From Ignavibacteriales bacterium (GTDB lineage Bacteria; Bacteroidota; Ignavibacteria; UBA10030): a stretch of DNA of 64,000 nt. The position numbers and the translations under genes were made by a program. The notes under the pieces were generated by a model. It was not told the origin of the DNA and ran no database searches. It saw only the letters and a program-made list of their open reading frames with translations. This document shows positions 15,766 through 23,464 of this stretch, piece by piece. Location of the stretch: positions 372,001-436,000 of the forward strand of contig JAPLFR010000008.1 in assembly GCA_026390575.1 (NCBI GenBank). The letters run 5' to 3'. Position 1 is the first letter of the stretch. Each line of letters opens with the position of its first letter.

Positions 15766-18495
15766 TTATCGCAACAAAATAAGTTTCTTGGTCTCTGTAA
15801 ATGAACCTGCTTGGAGATGATAGAAGTATACTCCACTTGGCATGTTTGCCGCATTCCATTGGTATGAGTGATTTCCTGCTGGCAAATCTTCGAAAATAGT
15901 TGTTGCCACTTCTCTTCCAAGTACGTCAAACATCTTTAACGACACAAATGATTTTGATGCGAGACTAAATGATATCGTTGTGCTCGGGTTGAAGGGATTG
16001 GGATAATTTTGCTCAAGGGAAAATGTGAAAATAGATGCCTTCTGATTTGAAACATCCGTTACTTTAAAGTTGAGTTGATTACTTAAAGCACTCATATTCC
16101 CATGGATGTCTTCCGCGCGAATAACATAAAATAGTTCCGAACTGGAAGAAATTTCAGTATCACAATAACTCGTATCGGTTGTATAGGCGTACCGAGAAAG
16201 AGTATCTGCATTGAGTATTGGCATTTTACTTCGATAGATTGCATAGCCACTCAAATCGTTCTCTGTATTTCTATTCCAAGAAAGAAATATCGAAGTTGGT
16301 GTCTGGTGACCCGAAAGGTACTGAGGTGCAACGGGAGGAATATTATCGACTGAATTGGCACTATCAATATTGGAATCGTAAAATATATTAGGATCTGATG
16401 TTTGGGCGGATATCATAAAATAGTGCCTCCCATTTGTGAAAGCCGTTGAATCATAAAGAGTCTTTGCAGTAAATGAATAACCTTGCGCACAATGGGACGG
16501 TTGATTCGCTATCCACTCCCAATAAATCATATTCGAGGGAGTTGAAGAGGAATTCATAATCCTTAAGGCGTTATAAGAGAGTGGTTGAGATACTGCTGAT
16601 TTATTTAATAGAACTTTATTCATTGAAAGAGGTATCGCACGCCATATACTGTAATATGGAAGAAGATTGACATTCGTGTCAAGAATAGAAGAATTCCATT
16701 TTAATACTACGTTGCCTCCTTGGTCATTCGGAACATCACGACAGGATACGAGCAACGGCTTTTTAGGAAACTCATTGCACCATATCCCGCTATTATACAC
16801 TCCTGCGTAAAGATCACCTTTAAGAATCGTAAGTGATTGGACATTGAGCGATTGGTTATTCATGATACTCCAGGTGCTTCCGCCATTTGTTGAGAAAGCC
16901 ACTCCCAGAGGTGTTCCTGAATACATTGATGAGTTATTTACAAGAAAAGTACCTTGATTGAATGCAGGAACTCCTTTATTGTATCTCCAGGTATTTCCAA
17001 AATCGTTTGAGGAGAAAACCGAATCATTCAACGATGCATATATCGTATTGTCTTTGGAACCAAGAGATCCAAAATTAGTACTGGTAAAAGAAACATAAAT
17101 AATATCAGGTTTAGAAATACTCCAGCTTGTTCCGCCATTTGATGAAACAAAAACGCCGCTCGTTGTGCCTGCAAAGATATAATTCTCGTCAAGTCTCTCA
17201 AGCGCAAATACCCGAGTGTCTGTTAATCCAGTATTGACGGATGTAAATGTTGTCCCGTTATCTGATGAATAAAAAATACCATTATCTGTTCCGGCCATGA
17301 TCGTAAAGCCACTGACCGATATTGTGTATATTGTTGCAGATAAAACTGAACTCCATGAATTCCCATTATCAGAAGACCGAACAAGTGCAGTTGATGTACC
17401 GGCAAATATTGTGGATGAATTGTTTGCCAAAATGTTTACTGGCCCTATGGGGGCAAGCAATGACCACGATAAGCCACGATCAGATGACTTAAATACTCCT
17501 CCAGCCCAACTATAGTTGGTTCCGGCATATAAATTGTTGTTAAATGATATCACCGAACTGGGATTGGTTAATCGCATCCCATCTGATGAAAAGTTCCAGG
17601 ATAATCCATTATCCGACGAGAGATATGTTCCGCCATATGTCCCTGCAAGAACTGTTTGATTATGTGTATAAACGGAAAATACATTGTTCCCCATAAATGT
17701 AAATGTTGATTTTGTCCATGTCGAACCGCTATCGATGGATGTATGTACACCAGATTGAGAACCTGCGTAAAGATAGTTTCCACTCGAAGCTATCGAATTA
17801 ACTAGATCATTGTCAATATCAATGATCTTTTTAGTCCACGTTAAGCCTGAATCTGGAGAACTGAACAAACCTCCTCCCGTCCCTGCAAAAATATATCTAC
17901 CGTAAACAAGAAATGACGTAATACTTGTATACGTCAGTCCTGAGTTGCTTATTGTCCAACTATCACCGCCATCGGAACTAATAAATACTCCACCGGCAGT
18001 GCCTGCAAATATTTTTACACCTTGTAGTGTTACAGCCTTGACTATCCCTTCACTCATACCTGAATTAGATAACGCCCACGTATTTCCATTATCTGTTGAT
18101 CGATAAAAGCCAAGATGACTGCCGGCGTATATATTTGAACCCGATTGAGCTAATGCATAAAATGCTGTTATTTCAATAATTCTTTTCCAGTTAGAACCAT
18201 TGTCATAGGAAACATAAAGACCGTGTTGTCCACCAGCATACAGAGTCTTACCTGAAGAGAGCAATGAATATATTTGATCTAAAGGACTATGAGGACAAAA
18301 TGCCCAGCTTTTTCCATTGTCGATGGAGCTATAAATTCCATAATACGTTCCTGCAAAAATATTTGAACCACAGAGAGTATAGCACTGGATAGTTCCACCT
18401 GCTGGACCATTTGTCTGGGTCCATTGAGCCGCTGATTGACTCATAACAATGAAATAAGAAATCAATATCAGCAAAACGCGGAAAATAGTTTTCAT
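15766..18495 (-). CDS. Large secreted BNR/sortilin-type beta-propeller protein with FN3 and T9SS sorting domain
   Basis: About 909 residues. The ATG at 18493-18495 has AGGAG at eight bases; an ATG six bases earlier is also possible. Signal peptide KTIFRVLLILISYFIV. About 13 repeats of 40-45 residues with the pattern IFAGTxxGVFxSxDNGxSW build one or two propellers of the sortilin/photosynthesis-stability (BNR) type. Near residue 740 is a fibronectin III-like unit (SIFLSWNRNTENDLSGYAIYRS). The last 80 residues are a type A type IX sorting domain (LEQNYPNPFNPSTTI ... SGVYFYHLQAG ... KKLILLR). So it is exported through T9SS and anchored or released at the surface. It is flanked by attC-like sites and very large for a cassette gene. 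Confidence 0.85.
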   Translation of the reverse strand: MKTIFRVLLILISYFIVMSQSAAQWTQTNGPAGGTIQCYTLCGSNIFAGTYYGIYSSIDNGKSWAFCPHSPLDQIYSLLSSGKTLYAGGQHGLYVSYDNGSNWKRIIEITAFYALAQSGSNIYAGSHLGFYRSTDNGNTWALSNSGMSEGIVKAVTLQGVKIFAGTAGGVFISSDGGDSWTISNSGLTYTSITSFLVYGRYIFAGTGGGLFSSPDSGLTWTKKIIDIDNDLVNSIASSGNYLYAGSQSGVHTSIDSGSTWTKSTFTFMGNNVFSVYTHNQTVLAGTYGGTYLSSDNGLSWNFSSDGMRLTNPSSVISFNNNLYAGTNYSWAGGVFKSSDRGLSWSLLAPIGPVNILANNSSTIFAGTSTALVRSSDNGNSWSSVLSATIYTISVSGFTIMAGTDNGIFYSSDNGTTFTSVNTGLTDTRVFALERLDENYIFAGTTSGVFVSSNGGTSWSISKPDIIYVSFTSTNFGSLGSKDNTIYASLNDSVFSSNDFGNTWRYNKGVPAFNQGTFLVNNSSMYSGTPLGVAFSTNGGSTWSIMNNQSLNVQSLTILKGDLYAGVYNSGIWCNEFPKKPLLVSCRDVPNDQGGNVVLKWNSSILDTNVNLLPYYSIWRAIPLSMNKVLLNKSAVSQPLSYNALRIMNSSSTPSNMIYWEWIANQPSHCAQGYSFTAKTLYDSTAFTNGRHYFMISAQTSDPNIFYDSNIDSANSVDNIPPVAPQYLSGHQTPTSIFLSWNRNTENDLSGYAIYRSKMPILNADTLSRYAYTTDTSYCDTEISSSSELFYVIRAEDIHGNMSALSNQLNFKVTDVSNQKASIFTFSLEQNYPNPFNPSTTISFSLASKSFVSLKMFDVLGREVATTIFEDLPAGNHSYQWNAANMPSGVYFYHLQAGSFTETKKLILLR

Positions 18496-18537
18496 TTTCA
18501 TTTCTCCTTTTATGAATACATGCTAAATGTTAATCAC

Positions 18538-18836
18538 GCCCTCACGGATGGCGTCTCCACCAAAAAGACGGTGGACAAGTAAGTCCCGATTCGATCTTCG
18601 ATTGAATCGAGGATCCCGCACATCGTGACTCCCGCACTGCATATTTTCACACTGTACTAAATCTGTACTAATAGTAAATTTATATCTTTTTAATTTGTAT
18701 TGCTAAATAAGAAATTGTTTCGTGTTTCGTGCGATACATTCTCACGCCTCCGGCAATCAGCGAGTGCCAAATGCGCTGTCGTTTGCAGCCCTATCTTCGA
18801 TATCCTGCTCATATTGCGGGGAGTTCCAGATTGGCC
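18538..18836 (-). repeat. attC-like recombination site (degenerate, long)
   Basis: On the minus strand it begins near GGTTGGCCAATCTGGAACTC (18826-18840). It ends GACGCCATCCGTGAGGGC, close to GCCGCCATCCGTTAGGC of the site at 22659. Both also share a CGCACTG ... TGTACTAAA stretch on the plus strand (18632-18663 against 22686-22713). It sits between the DinB stop and the start of the T9SS cargo gene. The core heptamers are imperfect, so it may be inactive. Inside is a hairpin TCGATTCAATCGAAGATCGA. Confidence 0.42.
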
Positions 18837-18878
18837 AACCACTTCAATTCTTCAAGCGGAATCGTCTCAGCGAAAGCT

Positions 18879-19367
18879 TCAAAGAGATGTCGATTCCTTC
18901 GCTTGGTGCTGTAAGATCCGTTTGAGCAGCAACATCTGTCCAGCATGGTACGCGTGGTGCTGAGTCAACCCATGCAAAAGATGTGCGCAGTCGTAGTCCC
19001 GATTCGGCACCGGAGCATTTAGATCGACATCGCTCAAAGTTTTGAGGGTTGCGATCAATCCCGATTGTGAACGGCGGAGATTCTCGAATGCAGCAGCCCA
19101 AGCATTTTCGCTCATATCGCGGACCGGTGGCCAATCAGCTTCACCGTCAAGCTCCGAAACTTTCCCCAGCACTCGCAAATGAACGGCGTTCACCCACGCG
19201 GTGAGATGGTACACAAGTTCCCAAATTGAATGCCCGCCGGGTACCGGATGCACAGCGGCCTCCTTGGCGGTTATGCCTTCGAGTATCTCGCGGATCGACG
19301 CTCCCTGCCATGAATCACCTTCCAGTGAGCGGTGGAGTTGGTCGACAATCCCTTCAATTCCTCTCAT
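18879..19367 (-). CDS. DinB/YfiT family four-helix metal-binding protein
   Basis: About 162 residues from the ATG at 19365-19367 (MRGIEGIVDQLHRSL). DinB-like fold: GGHSIWELVYHLTAW gives the first metal His in helix 2, and LTQHHAYHAGQMLLLKR the HxxxH in the last helix. Members are thiol-S-transferases (bacillithiol, mycothiol) or unassigned. An upstream TTG at 19442 would add an atypical stretch and is not preferred. It is more G+C-rich than its neighbours. It belongs to a cassette block with the GNAT and membrane genes. Confidence 0.82.
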   Translation of the reverse strand: MRGIEGIVDQLHRSLEGDSWQGASIREILEGITAKEAAVHPVPGGHSIWELVYHLTAWVNAVHLRVLGKVSELDGEADWPPVRDMSENAWAAAFENLRRSQSGLIATLKTLSDVDLNAPVPNRDYDCAHLLHGLTQHHAYHAGQMLLLKRILQHQAKESTSL

Positions 19368-19515
19368 GTCTCGATTTCTCTTCCGATACTCACGATGCTC
19401 GAAAACCGAATAGCCACTTTCTGCACCAGCGAAAAGATCCAACTCTTCATTGCATGCTGGTGATTGATTTATCGGCCAGTATCTTTTACGGGCCGCGGAT
19501 CAGGAAACATTACTA

Positions 19516-19950
19516 CTAATTTCGTAATACCTTAATTTTATCAGCGAATGACTTTAAAGTTGATATTGTATATTGTTCCTCGCATTTTTTCCATTCTTCG
19601 TTTCCTGCGAATGCTACAACTCCAAACAATGGTATAACAGTACAAATAATTAACAATCCTATTGTTACCTTTATGGAAAGAATTAGAATTAATAGAGTTG
19701 ATGTAATTCCACCTCGTAAAAGGACATATTCGTAGAGAATAAATCGCGTTTTCCCCTTCTTACGTATCTTCTCCCAATTTGATACACGTCTTTTACGCGC
19801 CATAATTTCTGAATAAAGAATCAATGCAATTAAAATAAATCCAATTATATTAAATCTCAGGGTAGAATAATTTAATCCCTGTTTCCAATTTAGTATTGAA
19901 AAGAAAACAATTGCAACAATAACTTGGATGATGAACGACGCTCTTTTCAT
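19516..19950 (-). CDS. Small integral membrane protein, unknown
   Basis: 144 residues, ATG at 19948-19950. Four hydrophobic segments (about residues 6-22, 32-50, 78-94, 96-115) are split by a basic loop (ARKRRVSNWEKIRKKGKTR) that should be cytoplasmic. The C-terminal 30 residues are hydrophilic. No family recognised. A+T-rich like the GNAT gene 24 bases upstream, with which it is probably cotranscribed. Confidence 0.6.
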   Translation of the reverse strand: MKRASFIIQVIVAIVFFSILNWKQGLNYSTLRFNIIGFILIALILYSEIMARKRRVSNWEKIRKKGKTRFILYEYVLLRGGITSTLLILILSIKVTIGLLIICTVIPLFGVVAFAGNEEWKKCEEQYTISTLKSFADKIKVLRN

Positions 19951-19973
19951 ATAACATGCCTAAAAGTAATATT

Positions 19974-20468
19974 TTACAGTATCAGTTCCCAATAGCCAAC
20001 ATCGACCCATTGACCTAATTTATAACCTACTTCTTTTAAATGAGCAACCTTTTGAAATCCAAAATTTTCACACAATGCAATACTTGCTTGATTTGGTAAT
20101 GCGATTCCGCATATCACACTATGAATTGATCTTTCTCTCAGAACCTTCAATAACTCCTCTTTCAAGATCGTACCTATTCCTTTCCTGACATAATCAGAAT
20201 CGATATATGTACCAGTTTCAACTGAATAGCGATATGCCGATCTTTCCTTCCATTTACTCGCATAGGTGTAGCCAATCACTCTTCCGTTTTCTTCATACAC
20301 CAACCATGGATAATTCTGTGTGATATTTTTTATACGGGACACCATTTCGTCTTCTTCTAACGGCGTCTCCTCAAAAGTAATTCTGGTACCTGCAATATAT
20401 TTATTGTAGATACGACATATATCACCAGTATCAGATTCTTTCACTTGTCTTATCATAATTTTCCTCAT
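19974..20468 (-). CDS. GNAT N-acetyltransferase, phosphinothricin acetyltransferase-like
   Basis: 164 residues. GNAT fold with acetyl-CoA loop VRKGIGTILKEELL (Q/RxxGxG/A), the EETP strand pair typical of PAT/MnaT, YRYSVETGTYID, and the tail EVGYKLGQWVDVGYWEL. Relatives acetylate phosphinothricin or methionine sulfone; the true substrate is unknown. ATG at 20466-20468 or the internal Met at 20456. Acetyltransferases are common cassette cargo. The attC-like site at 20513 ends about 45 bases upstream. Confidence 0.87.
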   Translation of the reverse strand: MRKIMIRQVKESDTGDICRIYNKYIAGTRITFEETPLEEDEMVSRIKNITQNYPWLVYEENGRVIGYTYASKWKERSAYRYSVETGTYIDSDYVRKGIGTILKEELLKVLRERSIHSVICGIALPNQASIALCENFGFQKVAHLKEVGYKLGQWVDVGYWELIL

Positions 20469-20512
20469 AACATAATTTATACATGAGTTTGTGCTCTATT
20501 GGATCTCCGCTC

Positions 20513-20586
20513 CGCCAAAGAATTGTTCATCAGACTGCAATGGACTTATCAAGCGGACAAGCCGGCAGGAGAGTTGCTGGTGAGAC
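20513..20586 (-). repeat. attC-like recombination site (short)
   Basis: On the minus strand GTCTCAC (20580-20586; RYYYAAC with one mismatch) is followed by CAGCAACTC. The right end reads TTTGGCGGAGCG, matching GTTGGCGGAGCG of the site at 21051. It lies 10 bases after the SnoaL stop and before the GNAT start, where an attC is expected. The total of 74 bases is near the common attC size. The arms include CCTGCCGGCTTGTCCGCTTG, also found inside the site at 15467. Confidence 0.5.
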
Positions 20587-20595
20587 GACTCGTTA

Positions 20596-21000
20596 TTATT
20601 TACGATTCTCTCTTACTTCTTCTAACTCCATCATTGTTCGCCACACTGCAACCCACTTATCAGAAATGCATTGAAACACCCAAAGGTCTCTACCCTTTGA
20701 TCGTTCCTGATACTTCGCTCGTTCATATAGCATCTCGAATTGGAAACTCACAACAGCACAATCTCCAATTACGTTTATTTGTTCATTGCTCTCCCTATAT
20801 TCAAGAACTCGCGCATTTGTACAGAATTCGACAAAACTTGCGAGAAGTGCATCGCGTCCTGTTACCTCGCCTGAAAATCCAGGAAAATTCATGACAATAT
20901 CGGAATGTAAGTATTGCGACATTTCAAGAGGAGCATTGGATCGCCATGCTTGGTTTATTGCAGAAATCACTTTATGCGCTTTGAGTTTTGAGTCTTCCAT
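20596..21000 (-). CDS. SnoaL-like / NTF2-fold protein
   Basis: 134 residues. GGAGG lies a few bases before the ATG at 20998-21000. The pattern (helix AINQAWRSN, DIVMNFPGFSGEVTGRDALLASFVEF, then strands INVIGDCAVVSFQFEM and DLWVFQCISDKWVAVWRTM) is that of SnoaL/DUF4440 NTF2-like domains, some of which are isomerases or immunity proteins. Function not predictable. Single-gene cassette between attC-like sites at 20513 and 21051. Confidence 0.72.
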   Translation of the reverse strand: MEDSKLKAHKVISAINQAWRSNAPLEMSQYLHSDIVMNFPGFSGEVTGRDALLASFVEFCTNARVLEYRESNEQINVIGDCAVVSFQFEMLYERAKYQERSKGRDLWVFQCISDKWVAVWRTMMELEEVRENRK

Positions 21001-21050
21001 TTTACCTCCATCGTGATATGTTCTTTACACTACTAAACAGATGATCGCTC

Positions 21051-21128
21051 CGCCAACCTGCCCGCCATGCGTTCCCGCCCGAACGACTGTTCAGTCGTGC
21101 GGGCTGGCGGGAGAGCCGCTGGTTAGGT
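21051..21128 (-). repeat. attC-like recombination site
   Basis: On the minus strand the site runs from ACCTAAC (21122-21128, a perfect RYYYAAC) through CAGCGGCTCTCCCGCC to GGCAGGTTGGCG (R' with one mismatch). The inside is an almost complete palindrome, with a central perfect stem CCGCACGACTG/CAGTCGTTCGG. Its 78 bases fold into one hairpin, as attC bottom strands do. It is located between the 68-residue gene and the SnoaL gene. Confidence 0.6.
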
Positions 21129-21215
21129 TGCACATTAAAACAATATTCTTTGATGTATGTTAGAAGATGGAAATTGTATGAGAAATGTATTAAGCGTAAC
21201 GGGTGATGAGTAGGT

Positions 21216-21422
21216 TCACTCCTTGATAAGATTGTCTTTCTTAACACCATCTTCGCTTGGCAGCATATTTCGTGTTTCAGCTGATTTCGTCTTCAGTCTG
21301 GGTCCTTCTTGCATAAGATTGGGTAGTGTAACAAAATTGCTTTGTTCTATCTGAAAAGTTGAAAACACAACATTATTGTTGCTAAAACCGATTTGGGACT
21401 CAAGTTTGAAAGAGATTGACAT
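21216..21422 (-). CDS. Small 68-residue protein paired with ClpP-like protease
   Basis: ATG at 21420-21422, three bases after the protease stop. AAGGAG overlaps the end of the protease gene at good spacing, so translation is well supported despite the size. Soluble, no signal peptide and no domain recognised. The N-terminal half is Asn/Ser/Phe-rich (FSNNNVVFSTFQIEQSNF), resembling a beta-strand-rich accessory or substrate peptide. It is likely a functional partner of the upstream protease. Confidence 0.6.
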   Translation of the reverse strand: MSISFKLESQIGFSNNNVVFSTFQIEQSNFVTLPNLMQEGPRLKTKSAETRNMLPSEDGVKKDNLIKE

Positions 21423-21425
21423 AGC

Positions 21426-22574
21426 TTAAACTCCTTTTAAATTAGTGCGCCATCCTTCAAAGAGCACATCCATATAAAATTGTGTTGGCAATCCTGCAAT
21501 GTATAGCGGGAGACCTGGAACTATTGGCTGAATATTATTTAATCCCGTCTGAACATTAGGATTAACTACTCCTGGATAAGTCTGAGTAATCATTGAAATA
21601 CGCAAATCCGATTCGTATGTCCATGATTTTTGAGTTGTCTCAACATATCCACGAATATATGACTTCTGCAATTGTTGTTGCTGTCCTAAATCACTTAACA
21701 AATTTTGTGGTGTTCTTAGTTCCAAAGCGTCACTGTACTTCTGAAAAATATTCCAAATGAGATCGTGCTCAACTTTTTCTGGAAATTTTACTCCTTTTCC
21801 AAAAATCTTTTGTGCATCACGTCTGTTAACCGCGTGTGTATGTGAGTATAATTTCTCAGTCAACGTCGATACAATGGTCGATATTTTTTTCTTATCCTCG
21901 TTCTTGAGATGAAGTCTAAGTAGTTTTTCTGCTATCATGCGAATTTGCGTGTGTACTCTTTGCACATGACCAAGTGAAAGCGGATGAATCTGCGAAGTTA
22001 ATTGTTTGAAAACCTCCAATATATGGTCAGGTGAAGTAAGCTTGACTTTTTCATTTTCCTTTGCAAAACTGAAATATGAGGTAACGTCTTCTACACTGAT
22101 ACCTTTTCTCTTATCCTTGACAAGTTCATCCACAGGATTAAATGGGTTACCTGTGGTGGGATCGACCGAAGTTAGCTCTGCAGCTTCACACATTACTATT
22201 TCATGGGCTCCCATTGCTATGAGTGTACCAGCGCTATGCGCACGAAAAGGTACAAGTACACAAAACTTGGATTTTGCAAACTCTCTGATCAGAGATACGA
22301 TAGGATAAACGACATCAACTGCACCACCTCTTGTGTATAAAAACAAGTCAATATTTTCTGTTGGTCCAATAGTCTGTAGTGCCTCATAAATTACGGGCAC
22401 TACATTTGGCTCAACACTATGAGCAAGCTCCAAACCAGGTCCTCCCGTTGGCCGATCTCCAGTTATGTATGTAAGAATACGAGAAGAACGTTTTTGTTCC
22501 AATTCTTGTATAGCAGCCTTACGTACATCAAATGGCGTCATTGCCTGCTGACCGGGATTTTGTGTAGTTGTCAT
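21426..22574 (-). CDS. ClpP/SppA-class serine protease, SDH-protease (PF01972) type
   Basis: 382 residues. The first 180 form a crotonase/ClpP fold: LFLYTRGGAVDVVYPI (oxyanion loop) and AHSAGTLIAMGA with the predicted nucleophile Ser in SAG. This is the serine dehydrogenase proteinase family, like SppA without a membrane anchor. The middle is helical and charged. The last 90 residues (LRTPQNLLSDLGQQQQ ... FYMDVLFEGWR) match nothing I know. The cytoplasmic location is inferred from the lack of a signal. ATG at 22572-22574. It precedes the 68-residue gene and lies in a cassette. Confidence 0.78.
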   Translation of the reverse strand: MTTTQNPGQQAMTPFDVRKAAIQELEQKRSSRILTYITGDRPTGGPGLELAHSVEPNVVPVIYEALQTIGPTENIDLFLYTRGGAVDVVYPIVSLIREFAKSKFCVLVPFRAHSAGTLIAMGAHEIVMCEAAELTSVDPTTGNPFNPVDELVKDKRKGISVEDVTSYFSFAKENEKVKLTSPDHILEVFKQLTSQIHPLSLGHVQRVHTQIRMIAEKLLRLHLKNEDKKKISTIVSTLTEKLYSHTHAVNRRDAQKIFGKGVKFPEKVEHDLIWNIFQKYSDALELRTPQNLLSDLGQQQQLQKSYIRGYVETTQKSWTYESDLRISMITQTYPGVVNPNVQTGLNNIQPIVPGLPLYIAGLPTQFYMDVLFEGWRTNLKGV

Positions 22575-22658
22575 GGCATTAAAACTTTACCAAAAAATAG
22601 GGACAATGTCAATGTCCCCCAATAACCATCAATATTAAGCATTTTTATGCTATGTGCC

Positions 22659-22816
22659 GCCTAACGGATGGCGGCTAAGCTGCCGCACTGATAACTTTCA
22701 TAATGTACTAAACGAAACAAGTTCATGCTAAAAATTTTATTATTAAGAACCGAAACCTATGCAAGCCATGCTTAACGTACCACGCTCATCCGGTCAGCTT
22801 GAGTTGCTGGTTGGGC
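22659..22816 (-). repeat. attC site, best-formed copy
   Basis: On the minus strand it starts GCCCAAC (22810-22816, RYYYAAC) and ends GTTAGGC (22659-22665, GTTRRRY). The inner arms CAACTCAAGCTGACCG and CGGCAGCTTAGCCGCC pair as L''/L' around AAGCTG/CAGCTT. Total 158 bases. It begins 10 bases after the stop of the gene at 22827. Its ends match the sites at 15467 and 18538. All hallmarks of an integron attC (orientation, ends, dyad, position) are present. Confidence 0.7.
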
Positions 22817-22826
22817 AACATACCAT

Positions 22827-23438
22827 CTATTGAATTGCAGAAATAATTGTTCCCAAAACAACTATCAAAAATCCAGTTATTTGTCCTCTAATTCCGCCAA
22901 CAGCCACATCTGTTATGAGTGTCTTTAACTCAGAACTCGTGGTATTTATGGAAGCTATTTTTTCTTGGAAGTCCACTTTTTGTTCATTCATTTTTTTGTG
23001 AAAATCGTTTATGCAATTATCTAGCGCATTCTCCAGATAGCTTAATTGTCTTTCTAGGAATGCAACCTTATCGGACAATTCGGTATAATTGTGACTAACT
23101 GTAGCATTAGCTTGCATACCTGCCGATGTCATCTCAACTGTCCCAGTTATTGCTACAATGTTCTTTTTGGACCAGAAAGGAAATGATTTAAATAATTCGA
23201 TTGTTTCTCTCTTAATTGCTTGTACAATTGTCTGACCCTTGAATCCTCGAAGGTTCGTATCTATCGACCAGACAAGTTGGAAGCCACCAATTATTTGAAG
23301 GGCTACACCATACCAATTGTTGAAGGACGATTCTTGCGCAGCTAAATAGGATCGCAGAATAAAATACATTATCAATACTGACGGTAAAGGTAGTAATGGC
23401 AATATACGTTTTCGAAACCAATCAAAGTATTTTTTCAT
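22827..23438 (-). CDS. Membrane protein with coiled coil, unknown
   Basis: 203 residues. Hydrophobic segments at about 13-33 and 40-58, a coiled-coil stretch at about 115-165 (NYTELSDKVAFLERQLSYLENAL, shortened here) and a C-terminal membrane helix (ITGFLIVVLGTIISAI). It is probably an inner-membrane protein with the coil on one side. No family recognised. First cassette gene of the array in reading direction, flanked by GTTAGAC (23458) upstream and the attC at 22659 downstream. Confidence 0.6.
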   Translation of the reverse strand: MKKYFDWFRKRILPLLPLPSVLIMYFILRSYLAAQESSFNNWYGVALQIIGGFQLVWSIDTNLRGFKGQTIVQAIKRETIELFKSFPFWSKKNIVAITGTVEMTSAGMQANATVSHNYTELSDKVAFLERQLSYLENALDNCINDFHKKMNEQKVDFQEKIASINTTSSELKTLITDVAVGGIRGQITGFLIVVLGTIISAIQ

Positions 23439-23457
23439 TTTCTTCCCGTGGTATGTT

Positions 23458-23464
23458 GTCTAAC
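23458..23464 (-). repeat. Core-site heptamer GTTAGAC at upstream edge of cassette array
   Basis: On the minus strand GTTAGAC fits GTTRRRY and lies 19 bases before the ATG of the first cassette gene. It would be the recombination point joining the array to an attI or an earlier attC. The sequence to its right shows no clear attI or complementary arm. Confidence 0.4.

Larger units (their letters stand above)
13657..23464 (-). mobile_element. Integron-like gene cassette array without integrase (CALIN-like)
   Basis: Unrelated small genes, all in the minus direction, are separated by spacers bounded by RYYYAAC and GTTRRRY heptamers with inner complementary arms, as in attC sites. In minus-strand order: coiled-coil membrane gene; attC; protease plus 68-residue gene; attC; SnoaL gene; attC; GNAT, membrane protein, DinB; attC-like; T9SS cargo; attC-like; LysE, VOC, LysE remnant; 89-residue gene. 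Most genes have their own Shine-Dalgarno, and the spacers share sequence with each other. Known integrons have such arrays beside intI. None is present here, so the array is either distal or orphaned. The left limit is uncertain and could reach 10.5 kb. Confidence 0.6.

Noticed and set aside
15766-18495. Regular 120-135 base periodicity suggesting a tandem repeat or CRISPR-like array
   Set aside because: The periodicity is protein-level (BNR propeller blades with diverged codons). No identical direct repeats with spacers occur.
14786-19482. Shared CCGATAAAYCAAT text at about 14786-14800 and 19464-19480
   Set aside because: Similar over about 15 bases only, with no partner arms. Could be degraded cassette junctions but not supported.
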